Of a stretch of DNA of 64,000 bases, positions 1 to 10,985 are shown one piece after another. Source of the stretch: Phytophthora sp. 'mugwort' (Eukaryota; Oomycota; Peronosporomycetes; Peronosporales; Peronosporaceae); the NCBI GenBank assembly GCA_033558025.1, contig JAUCEF010000003.1, forward strand, positions 620,001 to 684,000. Reading direction: 5' to 3'. How positions within the stretch are numbered: the first letter of the stretch is position 1; the number at the start of each line of letters is the position of its first letter. The notes under the pieces are model-generated. The model worked only from the letters and a program-made list of their open reading frames with translations. It was not told the DNA's origin and ran no database searches. Both the position numbers and the translations under genes were made by a program.

Positions 1-935
1 CCTGTGGCACCAGTAACGCAGCGCTGTTGTCGCTTCGCCCGAAGATGTCGCGCCGCGGCGAAAACTTTCGCAAACTTCTCGTCGAGTCGTTGGCGGTTAG
101 AACGTTCGCTAAGACTGTTAAATTATTCGCCGCCGGACGTCGCCGCAGCGTAAATGGAGAGGAAATGTCGGCGCCTAAGGTCGACGCACGGCCGCCAAGT
201 TGATGAGCATAACATGTCTTGCATTGGCCTTTTGTAGCCAGCAGCCTTTCTGCCTCTACCTTGACGTCTGTTGCAGTCTTGGCCGCATGTGGTGCGCATA
301 AGCGATGATGATTTCTCGACGACTTGCCGACGCGAGAACGAGAAGCGTTGGTCATATTTTATGGAGCTGGTCGGTAGCCTCTACTGTACAGCATGTACAC
401 CCGAACTCCCCCGTCGACATGTAACTGTGCCTTGGTGCGTCCCTAGCATCAGGTTGCACGATACAGTACATGTACAACCTGCCCAGCACCATGGTACAAC
501 TTGTACCATGATGCTGGGCAGGGATTGCTGTACAAAAGCCGTTATGCTTGTCAATATTGCCTGATAGATACCCAGATTATTTCTTACCTATTATAACATG
601 GCTGGAAAGCATGTCCCAAACGGTCAGGTTGGTTGCAAGACTTTTGTAGCTCGCTCAATGGCAACCGCTGGAGGCTCCAGTGGAGCAGCAAAGGCCAGGT
701 CAACAGTCCGTCTGCACTGGAAAGGCAAAGCTCGGGCTCGATCCTGCATCAGATAAACGTTGTCAGCTTTACAGCGTCCCGCTTAGTGAAACGAGGTCAT
801 TCAAGACAGCCAGATGTTGAAGCTAAGTGCTTGCAGACATCTTGGAGCAGTCAAATTGTGAGCTTATCTTCCATGTAGGTATTCGCGTGGCTAAATATGG
901 TAACGTCTCTAGTCTATTGTGTGTTAACGCTATCG
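1..935. other. intergenic, no gene recognised
   Basis: No reading frame here has a recognisable domain. The stretch around 380-530 is rich in GTACA/TGTAC words and holds one strong inverted repeat, listed separately. The remainder is downstream of the minus-strand START/FYVE gene that ends at 936. Confidence 0.5.
478..522. repeat. 22-bp inverted repeat with 1-nt centre
   Basis: Arms 478-499 and 501-522 pair over 22 bp with a single mismatch around a central C at 500. The arms begin CCTGCCCAGCA and meet at the palindromic GTACAA/TTGTAC. Transcribed, it would form a tight hairpin. It may be the core of a small palindromic repeat; no coding function is visible. Confidence 0.8.
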
Positions 936-2222
936 TTACGAGCTTTCGAGGCAGGCAGTGGCGACTTCCCACGCCGAGAGCTCGTTGGCTTCGATGACGC
1001 AGGACAGACAGAAGGTAAAGTTCTTCTGCATAATCTCCTTGGAAGCGTCCATTGTTAGCTTCTTCTGTACGCTGCACTTGGCACACGTGACGCGGCAACA
1101 AATCGGACACCTCGACGGCGTCTGCAGTAGAGTGCACAGATTGTTCTTCAGACACTTGTGGCACACGCCACAGTCCGTCGTCGGAGCGATACTCGACGCA
1201 TCGCTGCGACGACGGCGGGACATCAGCCAACTTAGCTTCTTGAGGTTCGAGCATTCCACGACACCGACGCACGACGCCACGTTCTGGCCCAGCGTTGCGA
1301 TACCATAGCTCTCCATCATTTCGCCACGGGGCTCAACAAACCCACGGCCGAACAACTCGACGCTGTCATCGTTCAACTGCCGGACAATGTAGCAGATTGA
1401 AGCATTAGCTCGGATAATGTTGTGGCTGTTGTCGAGAGGCGGGCATTCATCCAACTCGATAGAGTGAATGAGGTTGTAAAACACCCGTTCGCCGTCCGAG
1501 TCGAAGGCCATACCCATGGACTCGAGATATAGATAGTCTCGACGCGTCACGAAAGGTCCGAAGCCGGCTGTCGCCCACTTGATCACAATGGACCGGAACG
1601 GGTCCTCTTCGCTCGGCCCTTGCAGCGATGCCAGCAGTTTACGATCGTCAAACACGTCATTCTTGACGTACGAGTTGCGCACGAGCCACCTGTGTTTTGT
1701 ATTGGCGACGGCACCGAACGCCACGTCCTCGATCGTGCCGTCAATGGAGCCCGTAGCCACCACGAGCGGCACATGGGACGGCTTGATAGTGGCCATCACG
1801 CTGTCGTCGAGCAAAGAGAAGGACCCATCGTCGCTGCTGGAGCTGTGGGTTTTGGAACTGATCTCCTCTTCCTGGACCGGGTCGTCATCATCGTAGAACG
1901 GCAGCCGTCCGGATGCCGCGGCCTGTTCAATGGCGGTAACCGATAATAATCTCGGCCGACTCGGATCCTTCTCGTCGAGCGACTGGCTGTGGGGCTTGTG
2001 CTGTTTGCCGCGCCTGGAACGGAAGACGTGCACCTTCTCTTTGCTCTTGACGTGCTTCCACTGGTCGTGCGGCAGTTGCCGTCCGCCGGCGCAGAATGAC
2101 TCGTATGTCTGCAGCGTTTCGGCGACAATGCTGTCGGCCATGTCGGTCAGGACTTGCTGCTGCGCTGTGGACACGTGCACGCGCTCGGGCACGACGCCCG
2201 GTGTCAGGACGAACTTGGTCAT
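936..2222 (-). CDS. START-like domain protein with C-terminal FYVE-like zinc finger (paralogue 1)
   Basis: This is an uninterrupted 428-residue frame. ATG at 2220-2222 is chosen because the paralogues at 22905, 60534 and 62012 begin with the same kind of segment (MxxF-L-P...); the frame runs further upstream but without similarity. Residues ~15-60 are a helical segment (QQQVLTDMADSIV). About 65-330 is a START-like lipid-binding region with the family blocks 'KHVKSKEKVHVFR', 'DPFRSIVIKWA', 'RRDYLYLESMG' and 'GFVEPRGEM'. The C-terminus has four Cys pairs (CGVC, CPIC, CAKC, CLSC), a FYVE-like zinc ribbon lacking the canonical RRHHCR patch, so PI3P binding is doubtful. Oomycetes carry large families of this architecture. 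A lipid-binding, membrane-associated role is inferred, with no known specific function. No frameshift or stop is seen. Confidence 0.85.
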   Translation of the reverse strand: MTKFVLTPGVVPERVHVSTAQQQVLTDMADSIVAETLQTYESFCAGGRQLPHDQWKHVKSKEKVHVFRSRRGKQHKPHSQSLDEKDPSRPRLLSVTAIEQAAASGRLPFYDDDDPVQEEEISSKTHSSSSDDGSFSLLDDSVMATIKPSHVPLVVATGSIDGTIEDVAFGAVANTKHRWLVRNSYVKNDVFDDRKLLASLQGPSEEDPFRSIVIKWATAGFGPFVTRRDYLYLESMGMAFDSDGERVFYNLIHSIELDECPPLDNSHNIIRANASICYIVRQLNDDSVELFGRGFVEPRGEMMESYGIATLGQNVASCVGVVECSNLKKLSWLMSRRRRSDASSIAPTTDCGVCHKCLKNNLCTLLQTPSRCPICCRVTCAKCSVQKKLTMDASKEIMQKNFTFCLSCVIEANELSAWEVATACLESS

Positions 2223-2829
2223 TGATTTTGACTTTTGTGCTCCTGCTCCACCAGTCTCCGGTGCGAGACAAGTCTCATTCTGACGCGCCAGGGCCACGCG
2301 AGCATGTCCCGCTTCGGTGGGCGCGCACAGCTGCCGATGAGCTGATGAACCAGTTTGGCTTGGCCATTTTGGATACATAGGCACGGCTTGGGGCTGTCTC
2401 CGCTGGAAAAATTACAGTTCTCCTCGTCGCCGCGTTGTGGTTATTCTACATGTACATACCAGTCCGTTCCAAATCTATTGTCCGTTTTACAAAATTCTGC
2501 TCGCGATTCGTCAAAACTATCTCTAGACACATCTGATTGGTAGTAATAGAACCGCCTGGACACCACAGTATGAATGGTGTATAGAGCTCGCGACAAGTCG
2601 AACCATGGGAGCCAACAAAGCAATTGAGTGGCATTTCGTAGCTCATACTAGAGGTCATCAGTATTGATATCGCCCCGCCCCACCAAACCGCCCACCAAGT
2701 ACCCAAGCTCCAGCACGATACGCCGTCCCAGCACCCCCGAGCCTCGCCCGCCCACGAGCCAGCAACCTCTCTGACGTCCAGCGCCTGCGTGTTCTGGCTG
2801 CCCTTCTCCACGAAGTAACCGGCGGCATC
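2223..2829. other. intergenic, no gene recognised
   Basis: Nothing with domain-like character was found. This stretch holds the presumed 5' region of the minus-strand START/FYVE gene and the presumed left end of the decayed mariner-like element. No terminal inverted repeat was identified by eye. Confidence 0.4.
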
Positions 2830-4330
2830 GTGCCGCATGATGCGGTGAGGACTGTAGCCGTAGCGTTTGGGGTCCACGCCCGAACGGTCTCGCGCGTCTG
2901 GCGCCGAGTTCTCTCCTACTTCGAGCGCAACGGTGCGTTCGCATCGCCGTCGCGAATGCACCGCACTGGGCGTCGAAAAGTCGACAGGTCTCGGCAGCTG
3001 GGCGGCTGCGAGGTGTTGACCTTAACAGCGAAGCACCATCCGTTAGCTGACCAAGCCTGCTTCCTTTGTGACGGGGCACACAACACCTTGCGCACAGGAA
3101 GTGTGACTTCCGGAGAGTATACAAACTCTCAGTGAACGGCAGTTCACTAGTCCCTGGCCTGTGGGACTGTTACCAAAATTAGGTAGATTTAAGACTGAAT
3201 ATATTTATAAGTGACCCCTTTTCATGCATCTACATACTAACTATTAGTCACCTATAAAGTTCCCTAGATGTTATTCTATTGAGTGGCTCTGAGGTCTTTG
3301 TACCATATCTGTGGTACCTATCCATGACGTCATTACGTCGACGTCATAGTGATGTTTGGTATCATCACTTAGTGTACTTGGGTGCATTTGCTCTGAAGAG
3401 TGTCTTGGCACTCTTCATACTACCCCTTACATTCTTCTTCCAACTACGCTTTTCCAAGAGCTTCGCATTGGCAAGCTCCGCGTGGAGATTCTGTCGCCAA
3501 GGCGATGCTGACGGAGGACAGCAAGACGATAGGGTTGCCTTCAGCGTGGACCACGTAGATCCAACGACGTATCTCTTCAGCAACATGGCGGATGTAGTTC
3601 ACGTCGACGAAAAACTTTTCTACCTTAGCAAGGTCAAGTGCCGTTGCGTGTTGCTACCAGACGCGCCCAAGCCTGTTATCAGGCTGAGAAGCAAGCGGCA
3701 TATTTCGAAGGTGATGGTCTGGCGGCAGTAGCCCGGCCACGTCATGACCCCACAACGGGGGCGCTTTTCGATGGCAAACTCGGAACCTGGACTTTCTAAA
3801 GCAAGGCCGGCAAAACGCCACAGCTGCAACCGGCCGGCCGGCACCATGGTTCCCTATCCCGTTACGGTGAACAAGACTTAATACAGGGAGATGCTTATGG
3901 AGCACGTGCTACAGTCAATTCTAGCCAAGTTTCCTGGAGCCACAGATAGAAGGCGTATCACTGTGCAGCAAGAAAACGCATTACCCATATCCAGCCTGAT
4001 GATACTGAGTGGTGTCAGGCAGTAGCGACATCTGGATGCAATGTCCAGTTGCGGTTCCAGCCGCCCCATAACCCGACATGGACGTGTTGGACCTAGCTGT
4101 CTTTAACGCCCTCCAGTCGCGCCAGCAGAGCATGGCTGCCCAGACGCTGGACTTGTTGGTGTAGAACGTGAAGGTGGCCTTTGATGAGTTGCCACCAGGT
4201 AACCTGAACGCAGGTTCTTAACGCTACAGTGCGTTATGAATGATTATGTTGCTGCAGGCGGAGACAATACATTTTAAGATTCGGCACATGTCGAAGTCCA
4301 AGCTTGCCCGGGAGGGACGACTTCCCAGAG
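2830..4330 (+). pseudogene. mariner-like (Tc1/mariner superfamily) transposase, decayed
   Basis: The remnants are collinear with plant/oomycete mariner transposases. At 2830-2960 there is an N-terminal helix-turn-helix-like stretch (VAFGVHARTVSRVWRR). At ~3580-3620 is VVHVDEKLFYL, the first catalytic Asp block. At ~3890-3985 the second block reads QQENA where the family has QQDNA, so the second Asp is changed. At ~4050-4180 is QPPHNPDMDVLDLAVFNALQ, the D-x-L-D-L-xFF-like block. At ~4260-4320 is IRHMSKSKLAREGRLP, a conserved C-terminal block. Several frame changes and in-frame stops separate the blocks, so this is a dead copy. The family assignment is firm; the element ends are not determined. 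Confidence 0.8.
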
Positions 4331-5989
4331 TATTAAGTGCACTGATACCACCGCTTCTTTTCTACCCGCTCCTCAGCGATCTGATGTAGACGACCATACT
4401 GACGCTAGTACAAAACGACGACTATAGTTTTGGAACAAACAAAATAGTTGAACTTGACAATAGAACTGGAACGAACTGGTAGTTAGCAACAGGGGATGCC
4501 GAAAAATATATGACTGCCAGTTCAAAGCAAGACCTTAACGTCATAATTTACTGCTGGCCAAACCTAGCGTTCATGACTTAGCTGTCACTAACACAACTCT
4601 CGCCACAAAACGCTCGAATCCCCAGCTTCTACTTCTCAGACTTCGTCGACGCCTTTTATGAGATGGTAGAAGGCATCTACAGCTGTCCATGTGGCACAGT
4701 GCGTCGTCACGCCCCACGCAGCGTACATATCCTCTGCGGGACGTCGGACGGTTGACAATGTGATCTGATCTACCGTGCGCTATATGTGTTCTTAGAATGC
4801 AGTTTTCACAGAGCATTATTGATTTCCGACCGATACCAGTACAAATAACTTGTGGTTGCTTCTGGGTGTTGCGTATCATAATTTATTTACGAGATGCAAT
4901 TTTAATTAATGAAAAGGCCGTATTCGGCATCCCTGGTTAATAATATCATGGGATAACTCATGCTGTACCTGTACAGTACAGTATTGGTCTTCGACTTCTT
5001 TCCTGAGGGAGATTCAGAATGTGCGTAATTTCGACTTAATAGTACTAATTCAGAATAGTTTGGATGTTCCAAGTGGCGAGGCCGGCAAGATATCCTAAAC
5101 ATGAAGGAACCTAGATAGTAACAAACTATCTACGGTCCTTAGTTTATTAAAAGGTTATCGCTTGATTGATGAAGGCATTCGGCTCGGTAGATAAAACTAT
5201 CCTCACAATCCATTTGGAAGCTGCGGTATGAGTCTGCCTAAAGTATTTGATCGCGGCCAGGCATACAGACACAAGCGATCGGCAGCGAATTTGGCATTCT
5301 GACAGTGGTGATGTGGTGGATCCACGGCTTCAAGTCGAGCCGTCCGAATAACCTAAACAAAGATTTCCACGTTCTGCCAACCAAATTCCCAGATGAGAGA
5401 TCCCAGATCATGCCTCGATACAACGGCGAGCTGTGCAAACTCCTTGTAGGTATGGACAGCGTGACCGTGTAGGAGGCGCTGACAGCGCAGCGAGTGCAGG
5501 GATCGGTTGATCTATGAATATATATATATCACTTTGCAATCTATTTCGTACGACACGGATCCCCGGCCGCGAACGCCAGAGCGCAGATCAAAGCTATCTT
5601 TAGCACTCTCTGTACTAATTGCGAATAACGCCTGCTGTGAAAGCAACCCGCTGTACAGGCTGTCGGCCGTGAACGCCGACTCGAAGCTCGTTGTGCACGC
5701 CTACGTCGGCGTAAACATCGACACCCGGACCGACAGTGCAAGTCGACCCCACGTGCGCTATGGTAGGATTTACTATGGGCGACCAAGATGCGGCTCAAGC
5801 ACGCCAGCTTAACGAGACGACGGAATAAACATCTGGGGACGGCGGCGCTTCGCCTGCCCAAACCGCACCGACGACGGCGACATGCACGAACGACTCGTCG
5901 TCCGGCCAAGAAAATCGCCGTCGTCGCTCCGGTTCCCGCAGCCACGATGCTTGCGGCCCATTTTGCTATGCCTCGCCGGGACTACGGTT
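4331..5989. other. intergenic, nothing recognised
   Basis: The open frames here (for example around 4571-4879 and 5541-5945) have low-complexity or arginine-rich translations without recognisable domains. No RNA gene was seen. Confidence 0.4.
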
Positions 5990-6232
5990 GCAGCGGGGCT
6001 GCGTAGCGTAGTGCGCAGAGGAAGACGTACGACTCCCGAGTCTTAGCTGTGGTTCTTCCGACCCCTAAGGTCTCCGCAGAGGCTTAGGTCCCTCAAGTTA
6101 TACCACTAGAGACTCAAAGAATCAGTATTCCTGAACCTAGGACAATACTCTCTTTAATGCTAAAACTGAACTGTTATTTGTTGGTTATCTGCGGCAAAGC
6201 CGCCTGTGGCGTAAATGTATGACTCTAACTAT
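5990..6232 (-). mobile_element. 3' LTR of gypsy element A
   Basis: This matches in reverse complement the segment 14822-15064 and, more distantly, 10079-10316. Because the same ~240-bp unit lies at both the 5' and 3' ends of element B (plus strand), it is interpreted as the LTR. It ends with GCAGCGGGGC on the plus strand. The exact boundary on the internal side is uncertain by some tens of bases. Confidence 0.7.
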
Positions 6233-6797
6233 ATTTGCTTACCCCGCCACGTCGTGACTACGGTTTGAGCCTCGCGATCCCAGCGAAATGGCTCGCCGAG
6301 CAGCATCGGAATTGCTTAACACGTATGTGATTGACCGGCGGCGTAGCACCCGAAGAGATCGCCGCGCGAGAGTCTCTCAGAGAGACACTTGACACCTCAA
6401 GTGACTACTCAGCGCGAGTATCGTGAGCGCCTGCAAGTACAAGCTCGGCACGGCTCAGTTCCACCGATGCGGACTTATCCAGTCGTACTCCTATCAGGAG
6501 AGACGTCTTGGGAAGACGATGGACAGTTCCAAAGTTGGGTAGAAGGAGCTCGTAAGCTCTCTTCCATTGATACCCTTCGGGCTAGTTTCAGTGAAACTGA
6601 TGTTCGAGTCGAACGTCGACTCCGTTTCAGCAAACTCAAGGCGAAACGCCAATTACCCCCTGCCTACCGGCCTCGATCACATGGCTCTCTCGCACTCGGT
6701 GCTCCTGCTGTCACAGCTAGCGGCTCTCACGCTCGTGAGGCCGTTCCTCTTTAAGACCAGAGCGACAGCTCTGCTGCTGGCCTTGGCCCCCCAGCGG

Positions 6798-7382
6798 CTA
6801 TTGCCGGGAAGCGCTAGGCGAGCGACGCCTCGGTCGCTGGCCCTCGGGGCTCTGCTGATCGCGTCGATCGAACGCGTCCACGACGTCAGGGCAATCTTGT
6901 CGGAGGGGAACCTCGCACTCCCAAGCGTTCTGTGGGTGCGGATAACCCCTCCACTTCACAAGATATTGCGTACGACCCTGGCGACGACGCCGCGCCACTA
7001 AGCGCTCCACACGATAGTGGGAAACTCCCTGCTCATCGAGCAACGGCGGTGGAGGTCGATGACCGGCTGGATCCTCGCGCTGCGAGTCGCAGTGACCTAC
7101 TAGCGGTCCAAAACCGGGTGCAGGACCTTCAGGGTTCGCTGCAGTGGGCGACGAGTCACCGCGACCATCTGGCTGGCGAGATCGATGCCAACCGTCATCG
7201 GATCGACTGGTCCAGTCTCCTGCCTCGGTTACCACCGCCTGGATCTCCTGGAGCAGTCCTCTGCTCGTCGCTTCGAAGCGCTGGACCGTTCGCTTGCTGA
7301 CTATGTGGTCAGTTGGATCCCCTTGGGCGCCGTCAGCGTTTCGTCCAACCACCGGCCGTGGCGCCAAGGCCTCCTCGCTCAC
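6798..7382 (-). pseudogene. gypsy element A Pol C-terminus: chromodomain
   Basis: This open stretch of ~194 codons is the C-terminal part of a Ty3/gypsy polyprotein. Its last ~65 residues are a chromodomain: YRVERLVARRRRQG, then QYLVKWRGYPHPQNAWE, then a helical tail. Such domains at the end of gypsy integrases (chromoviruses) steer integration to particular chromatin. The translated frame is identical to that at 13670-14254. It has no start codon of its own and is continuous only with an interrupted integrase upstream, so it is a fragment rather than a gene. Confidence 0.85.
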
Positions 7383-7389
7383 CCGATAC

Positions 7390-8286
7390 GGCTTAAGGAA
7401 GTTTACTCAAATTCGGGGTGTGTACGCATCTTCTTCGGAAGATTGATGTGTACGCAAGGCCCTTCCTGGGCACGACCTTAAAAGTTCCAATGAAGCGCGG
7501 GCGCAACTTAGGCTTAAGACGACAGACACTGTATGTGTAGGTAGGTTCTTAGCGTTTAATAAAGCTTTGTCACCGACTTCAAACACCTCAATGTTGCTTC
7601 TGCCCTTTGCATCAGCCTGTTCCTTTTAAACATCCTGGCTTTCAGCCATCGCATCGCGTACTTGTCGTAAAACACTTAAACGCGTAGACACGAACGTGTC
7701 AACTTGCCTGCGGACGGCGGCTAGGCTGATAGCAGCTAGCCCATCGGCTATCCCTCCCACACTAAGCCCAGAACCACAGAGTAGTGGCGTCAGCGGGACG
7801 CGAGGTTATGTGAGGCCGTTCAAGTAGAACGGGGTGAAGCCTGTCGAGGCATGCACCGCATTGTTCAATGCAAACTCAACGAGTGGGATCATGGCGCTCC
7901 ATTGCTTGGGTCTGTCCGCACAGACACTCCGAAGCATGTCTTCGACGACATGATGCACGCGTTCCGTCTGACCATCAGTCTGCGGATGGTCCGCGTGGAC
8001 ATCTGGCAGACCATGCTGTCAAAAGACACGATCCATGAACAGCGTTACTGTTCCTTCTCCATCGATGGGGTCTGGCACCGACATTAAATGAGTTATCTTG
8101 CTCAATCGGTCGACAAAGACCACGATGTCGGTGTTGCCCGCCGCATCCCGCGGCAGGCTTCAAATGAGAGCCAACGGGCCATTCTCTGAGAGAGATGAGG
8201 CGACTGCGTCGCAGTGCGTAGCGACGCATGATCCGTGTAGATCACAAACGGCTTGGAGCCGAGCAGGTGGACCCTGAATTTGACGA
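7390..8286 (-). pseudogene. gypsy element A integrase with a stub of RNase H, deleted
   Basis: Read on the minus strand, the segment starts with the RNase H block (VHLLGSKPFVIYTDHASL, ~8225-8280). It jumps at ~8165 into the integrase core (DIVVFVDRLSKITHLM, ~8090-8140) and ends with PTVEFALN-like and GFTPFYLNG-like blocks at ~7820-7900. About 83 bp covering the second catalytic Asp block (SDRDPRF, kept in the other arm) are deleted near 8012. In-frame stops and frame changes are present. The RNase H-to-integrase junction is the same as in the other arm. Confidence 0.8.
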
Positions 8287-9060
8287 ACTTCCAAACGAGA
8301 CACGAAACACGTCACGAAATTCCAGCAGCATAGCTTCCAGGCGCGCGACGTTGTCCGGCTGTAGACCCGCTGCGACTGCTTCTGCCACTCGTGTAGCCAG
8401 AATCTCATCCACTATCACCGTGGCATTTGGTGGCGCCGCCTCGGGGGTTGCTGCTCGCCAATTATCATATGTGGCCAGTAACAAGCGGATGCGATTGGTG
8501 GTGTCCTGAGTCGTCACTGAGAGATCTTTCAGGTCCAATTCCTGCTGCGTGTCACACGCACGTGCCAGAATGGCATCAACCGAATAACCCAGCCGCTCCA
8601 TTACAGGTTTAGATAATACTATCGACATTTTCTCTGCTTCTTGTTCGAAAGTCCACGCTGGTGTCCGGCGCAAAAGGAGTGGTCCAGCAGTCGTTCGGAT
8701 CTGAATGGTGTCCAGACGCACCAGCTTTGTCACTTCAAAGAGGCTGCCGTCGAATGTAGTCAGCTTATGCGGCGTCGACGACTCATAACAGACTGTGATG
8801 CCTTGTTCCTGTAGTTTTCTTGACAAGTCCGCGACTGACCACATTAACATCTGCCCCTGGGTCTAGCAGCACATGAACTAGATCGATGGTGTTTTCGACG
8901 CGAGCAACACACACGCTCCCCACTTCTAGAGGTACTTCGGAGAGCTGGAGAACTCTGACTTGGTGAACTTGAGCAGACGGAAGGGTTGGATGCTGACCTG
9001 TCTCTCTTCTAGCCTTCTTCTCACGCCATTCGAGCAAAAACGTTTTCCCCTCGCCAGGGG
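8287..9060 (-). pseudogene. gypsy element A protease and PR-RT linker
   Basis: The minus strand encodes an aspartic-protease block, VHVLLDPGADVNVVSRG (~8850-8900; D-x-G-A family signature). A ~200-residue linker follows, ending in LEFRDVFR at ~8290, which in oomycete gypsy elements directly precedes reverse transcriptase. Here it runs instead into the RNase H fragment at 8286, so the reverse transcriptase is missing. A frame change separates the protease block from the linker. Confidence 0.75.
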
Positions 9061-9419
9061 CAACTCGTGGACAGTCTTTTATACGATAAGCTTCACGCCG
9101 CGTTTTAAGCAGGAGCGCCTTCGTCCCGGGGCCCGACCGCCTCGTTCTTGGACTTGCTTATTCGCATACGCGTTCGGTTCCGACTTCTTGCTGCCGTGCC
9201 GCTGGTTCCCATTGGGATGAGAGAGTTTGTCCGCCGGCGGCTCCCATCTCAGATATCCTTACAGCTCGTCAGAAGCCAAGTAATAAAAGCAAGTAATAAA
9301 ACGACGCTCTTTAGCAGCGGTTTGTTGGACTAACGCGCCATCTCGTTCTTCATCGTCTTCTTGAATGGTTCAGGGGCTAAGGCGTCGATAAGGTAGTGAA
9401 CGACCTTTTAGGCTCACCC
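9061..9419 (-). other. interior of gypsy element A between gag and protease
   Basis: This is continuous with the element on both sides. A CCHC knuckle could be expected here, but none was clearly identified. The frames are interrupted. Confidence 0.4.
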
Positions 9420-9990
9420 TCCATCATCCAGTGGATGTTTCATGTTCGAGAATCTAGTAGATCTCGTGAGCCAGTTTCGAAACTCGGGAATCCGCGTCGG
9501 CCAGCTCGACATCCATGCGCAGCTTATTCTTCTTCAACGTCTTGACCTTATCAAAACTGAGCTCCCCAGTGAGTCTTCCTTCCCAAAAGTAGTTAATCCA
9601 ATCAGTGTCAGTATTCTGTTGAGTGGCTTGCATATATCGAACATGGCGATCAGGCGGCGCCGCTCGTCCTCCACACATGCTCCAACTGCCATATGAAATG
9701 GTCGAAAAAAAGCCGCTTGAGGGCCGTAATTTGTCGACAGTAAGTCTTGCACTTCTTCATGAAGGCCTGCTTCTCCTGCGCCGTCGCGCCTCAAAAGATT
9801 GGCGGGGTTGGGAGGGTCGGCATGGTCTGTATGCGCTTGCTCCGCCCCGGCTCAGACGACTTATTATTGTCACCCTTCTCCTCCTCACTCACGTCCTCCA
9901 TATCCATCCACATCTGTGTCACCAGCGTTGTGGCGGGTTACACGAAGGTAACACGATTGTAGCCGTGCTACGTGTCATTTTGTAGTAAAT
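9420..9990 (-). pseudogene. gypsy element A gag, decayed
   Basis: The minus strand keeps blocks typical of oomycete gypsy Gag: TAQEKQAFMKKCKTYCRQI (~9730-9790), FFRPFHMAVGACVEDERRRL (~9640-9700) and GELSFDKVKTLKKNKLRMDV (~9510-9565), followed by a helical segment. The blocks lie in different frames. No LTR in minus orientation is seen upstream, so element A lacks its 5' end. Confidence 0.7.
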
Positions 9991-10078
9991 GGTACTTAGT
10001 ACCACTTGAATTAACGGGATCTCAGTACGTGGCCACAGGGCCACTCGATATGCTTTTGACAAGGTCTAACTATGGTAG

Positions 10079-10316
10079 ATAGTTAGAGTCATACATTTAC
10101 ACCACAGGCGGCTTTACCGCAGATAAGCGAATAAATAACACTTCATTTTAACATTAAAGAGAGTATCGTCCTAGATTTAGGAATACTGACGCTTTGAGTT
10201 CTAGTGGTATACTAGAGGGATCTAAGCCTCTGCGGAGACCTTAGGGGTTGGAGAATCACAGCTAAGACTCGGGGAGTCGTACGGCTTCCTCTGACGCACT
10301 ATGCTACGCTGGCCCG
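10079..10316 (+). mobile_element. 5' LTR of gypsy element B
   Basis: This is the same unit as 14822-15064 in the same orientation, but with roughly 25-30 differences by eye. It is followed immediately by a primer-binding-site-like stretch (CCTGGTAGCAGCCTAAG, 10322-10338). Its left boundary is set by loss of similarity before TAGTTAGAGTC. Confidence 0.75.
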
Positions 10317-10339
10317 CTGTACCTGGTAGCAGCCTAAGC

Positions 10340-10500
10340 TTCCTGTTAACCTGGGCGTGAAGTTTCTCGACTTCGATAGCGTGGAACGCTGTCTGGTCCT
10401 GGACCTGGATTCGAGGTACGACCTCATCCTGGGCATAGCATGACTGGAACGCCATGAGCCATGGATTGATTGGAGGTCGAGGACCTTACGCGCAACGCGC
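10340..10500 (+). pseudogene. gypsy element B protease fragment
   Basis: The frame reads VNLGVKFLDFDSVERCLVLDL followed by RYDLILGMA and, after a TGA, LERHEPWIDWRS. This is the second half of a gypsy aspartic protease of a type common in oomycetes. It starts ~25 bp after the 5' LTR, so gag and the active-site half of the protease are deleted. Confidence 0.75.
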
Positions 10501-10687
10501 TTTACTCCTGGTGGAGCTTTGGTCAGTCATGAACCCACCTCTGCTAGGAAGCACAAGCACTTTTGGCGCGGTCACTGGTCAATGTGCTGGACATCGGAGT
10601 ATCCGAACTTGTAGACACTGAAGATGTCGAGGACAAGAGTCCCGAGCAGAGCTCATGGGCTGTCACTGGAACGGCAGGAAACCCGCT

Positions 10688-10985
10688 GGGTGACACGGTG
10701 ACATGTGTCACGACAACGACACTCGTCATGATGACGGTGTGTCGTTACACGCCATGCGTGGCGTGGCCGGCAGTATACCACGGCATCAAGGCCGCGGGCC
10801 TCAGGATGCATGTGGGGCGGCAGGCAATCGGCTGGGTGACCGACGTCATGGTGACATTAGTCACGACGGTGGCACTCGTCACGACGACGAGTTGTCGCCA
10901 CACGCCATGCGTGGTGGGGCCGTCCGTATGCCGGGCCATCAAGGCCGAGAGCTCACTGATGGAGGTGGCGTGGCACGTAATTCAC
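10688..10985 (+). repeat. two ~148-bp tandem repeats in the PR-RT linker of element B
   Basis: Two diverged copies begin GGGTGACACGG (10688) and GGGTGACCGAC (10836). Each contains ACTCGTCA-GACG, CACGCCATGCGTGG and GGCATCAAGGCC-like words in the same order. The repeat lies inside an open frame of the polyprotein linker. Confidence 0.65.

Larger units (their letters stand above)
5990..8286. repeat. left arm of a 2.3-kb inverted repeat
   Basis: This segment is the reverse complement of 12683-15064. The outer ~240 bp (LTR) are identical by eye and only a handful of single-base differences were noticed elsewhere, for example near 6667, 7867, 8160 and 8265. The main difference is ~83 bp missing from this arm around 8012, which are present at ~12967-13048 in the other arm. 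The arm carries the 3' half of a gypsy element: end of RNase H, integrase, chromodomain and LTR. Confidence 0.92.

Noticed and set aside
1579..2380. Several long open frames on both strands overlapping 936-2222
   Set aside because: They are shadow frames of the START/FYVE gene, with Arg/Ser/Thr-rich translations lacking any domain.
5507..6006. Arg-rich frames on both strands next to the left arm
   Set aside because: GC-rich composition makes both strands open; nothing resembles a known family.
6567..7481. Plus-strand open frames of 98-144 codons, mirrored at 13571-14485
   Set aside because: They are antisense to the gypsy chromodomain region and mirrored only because of the inverted repeat.
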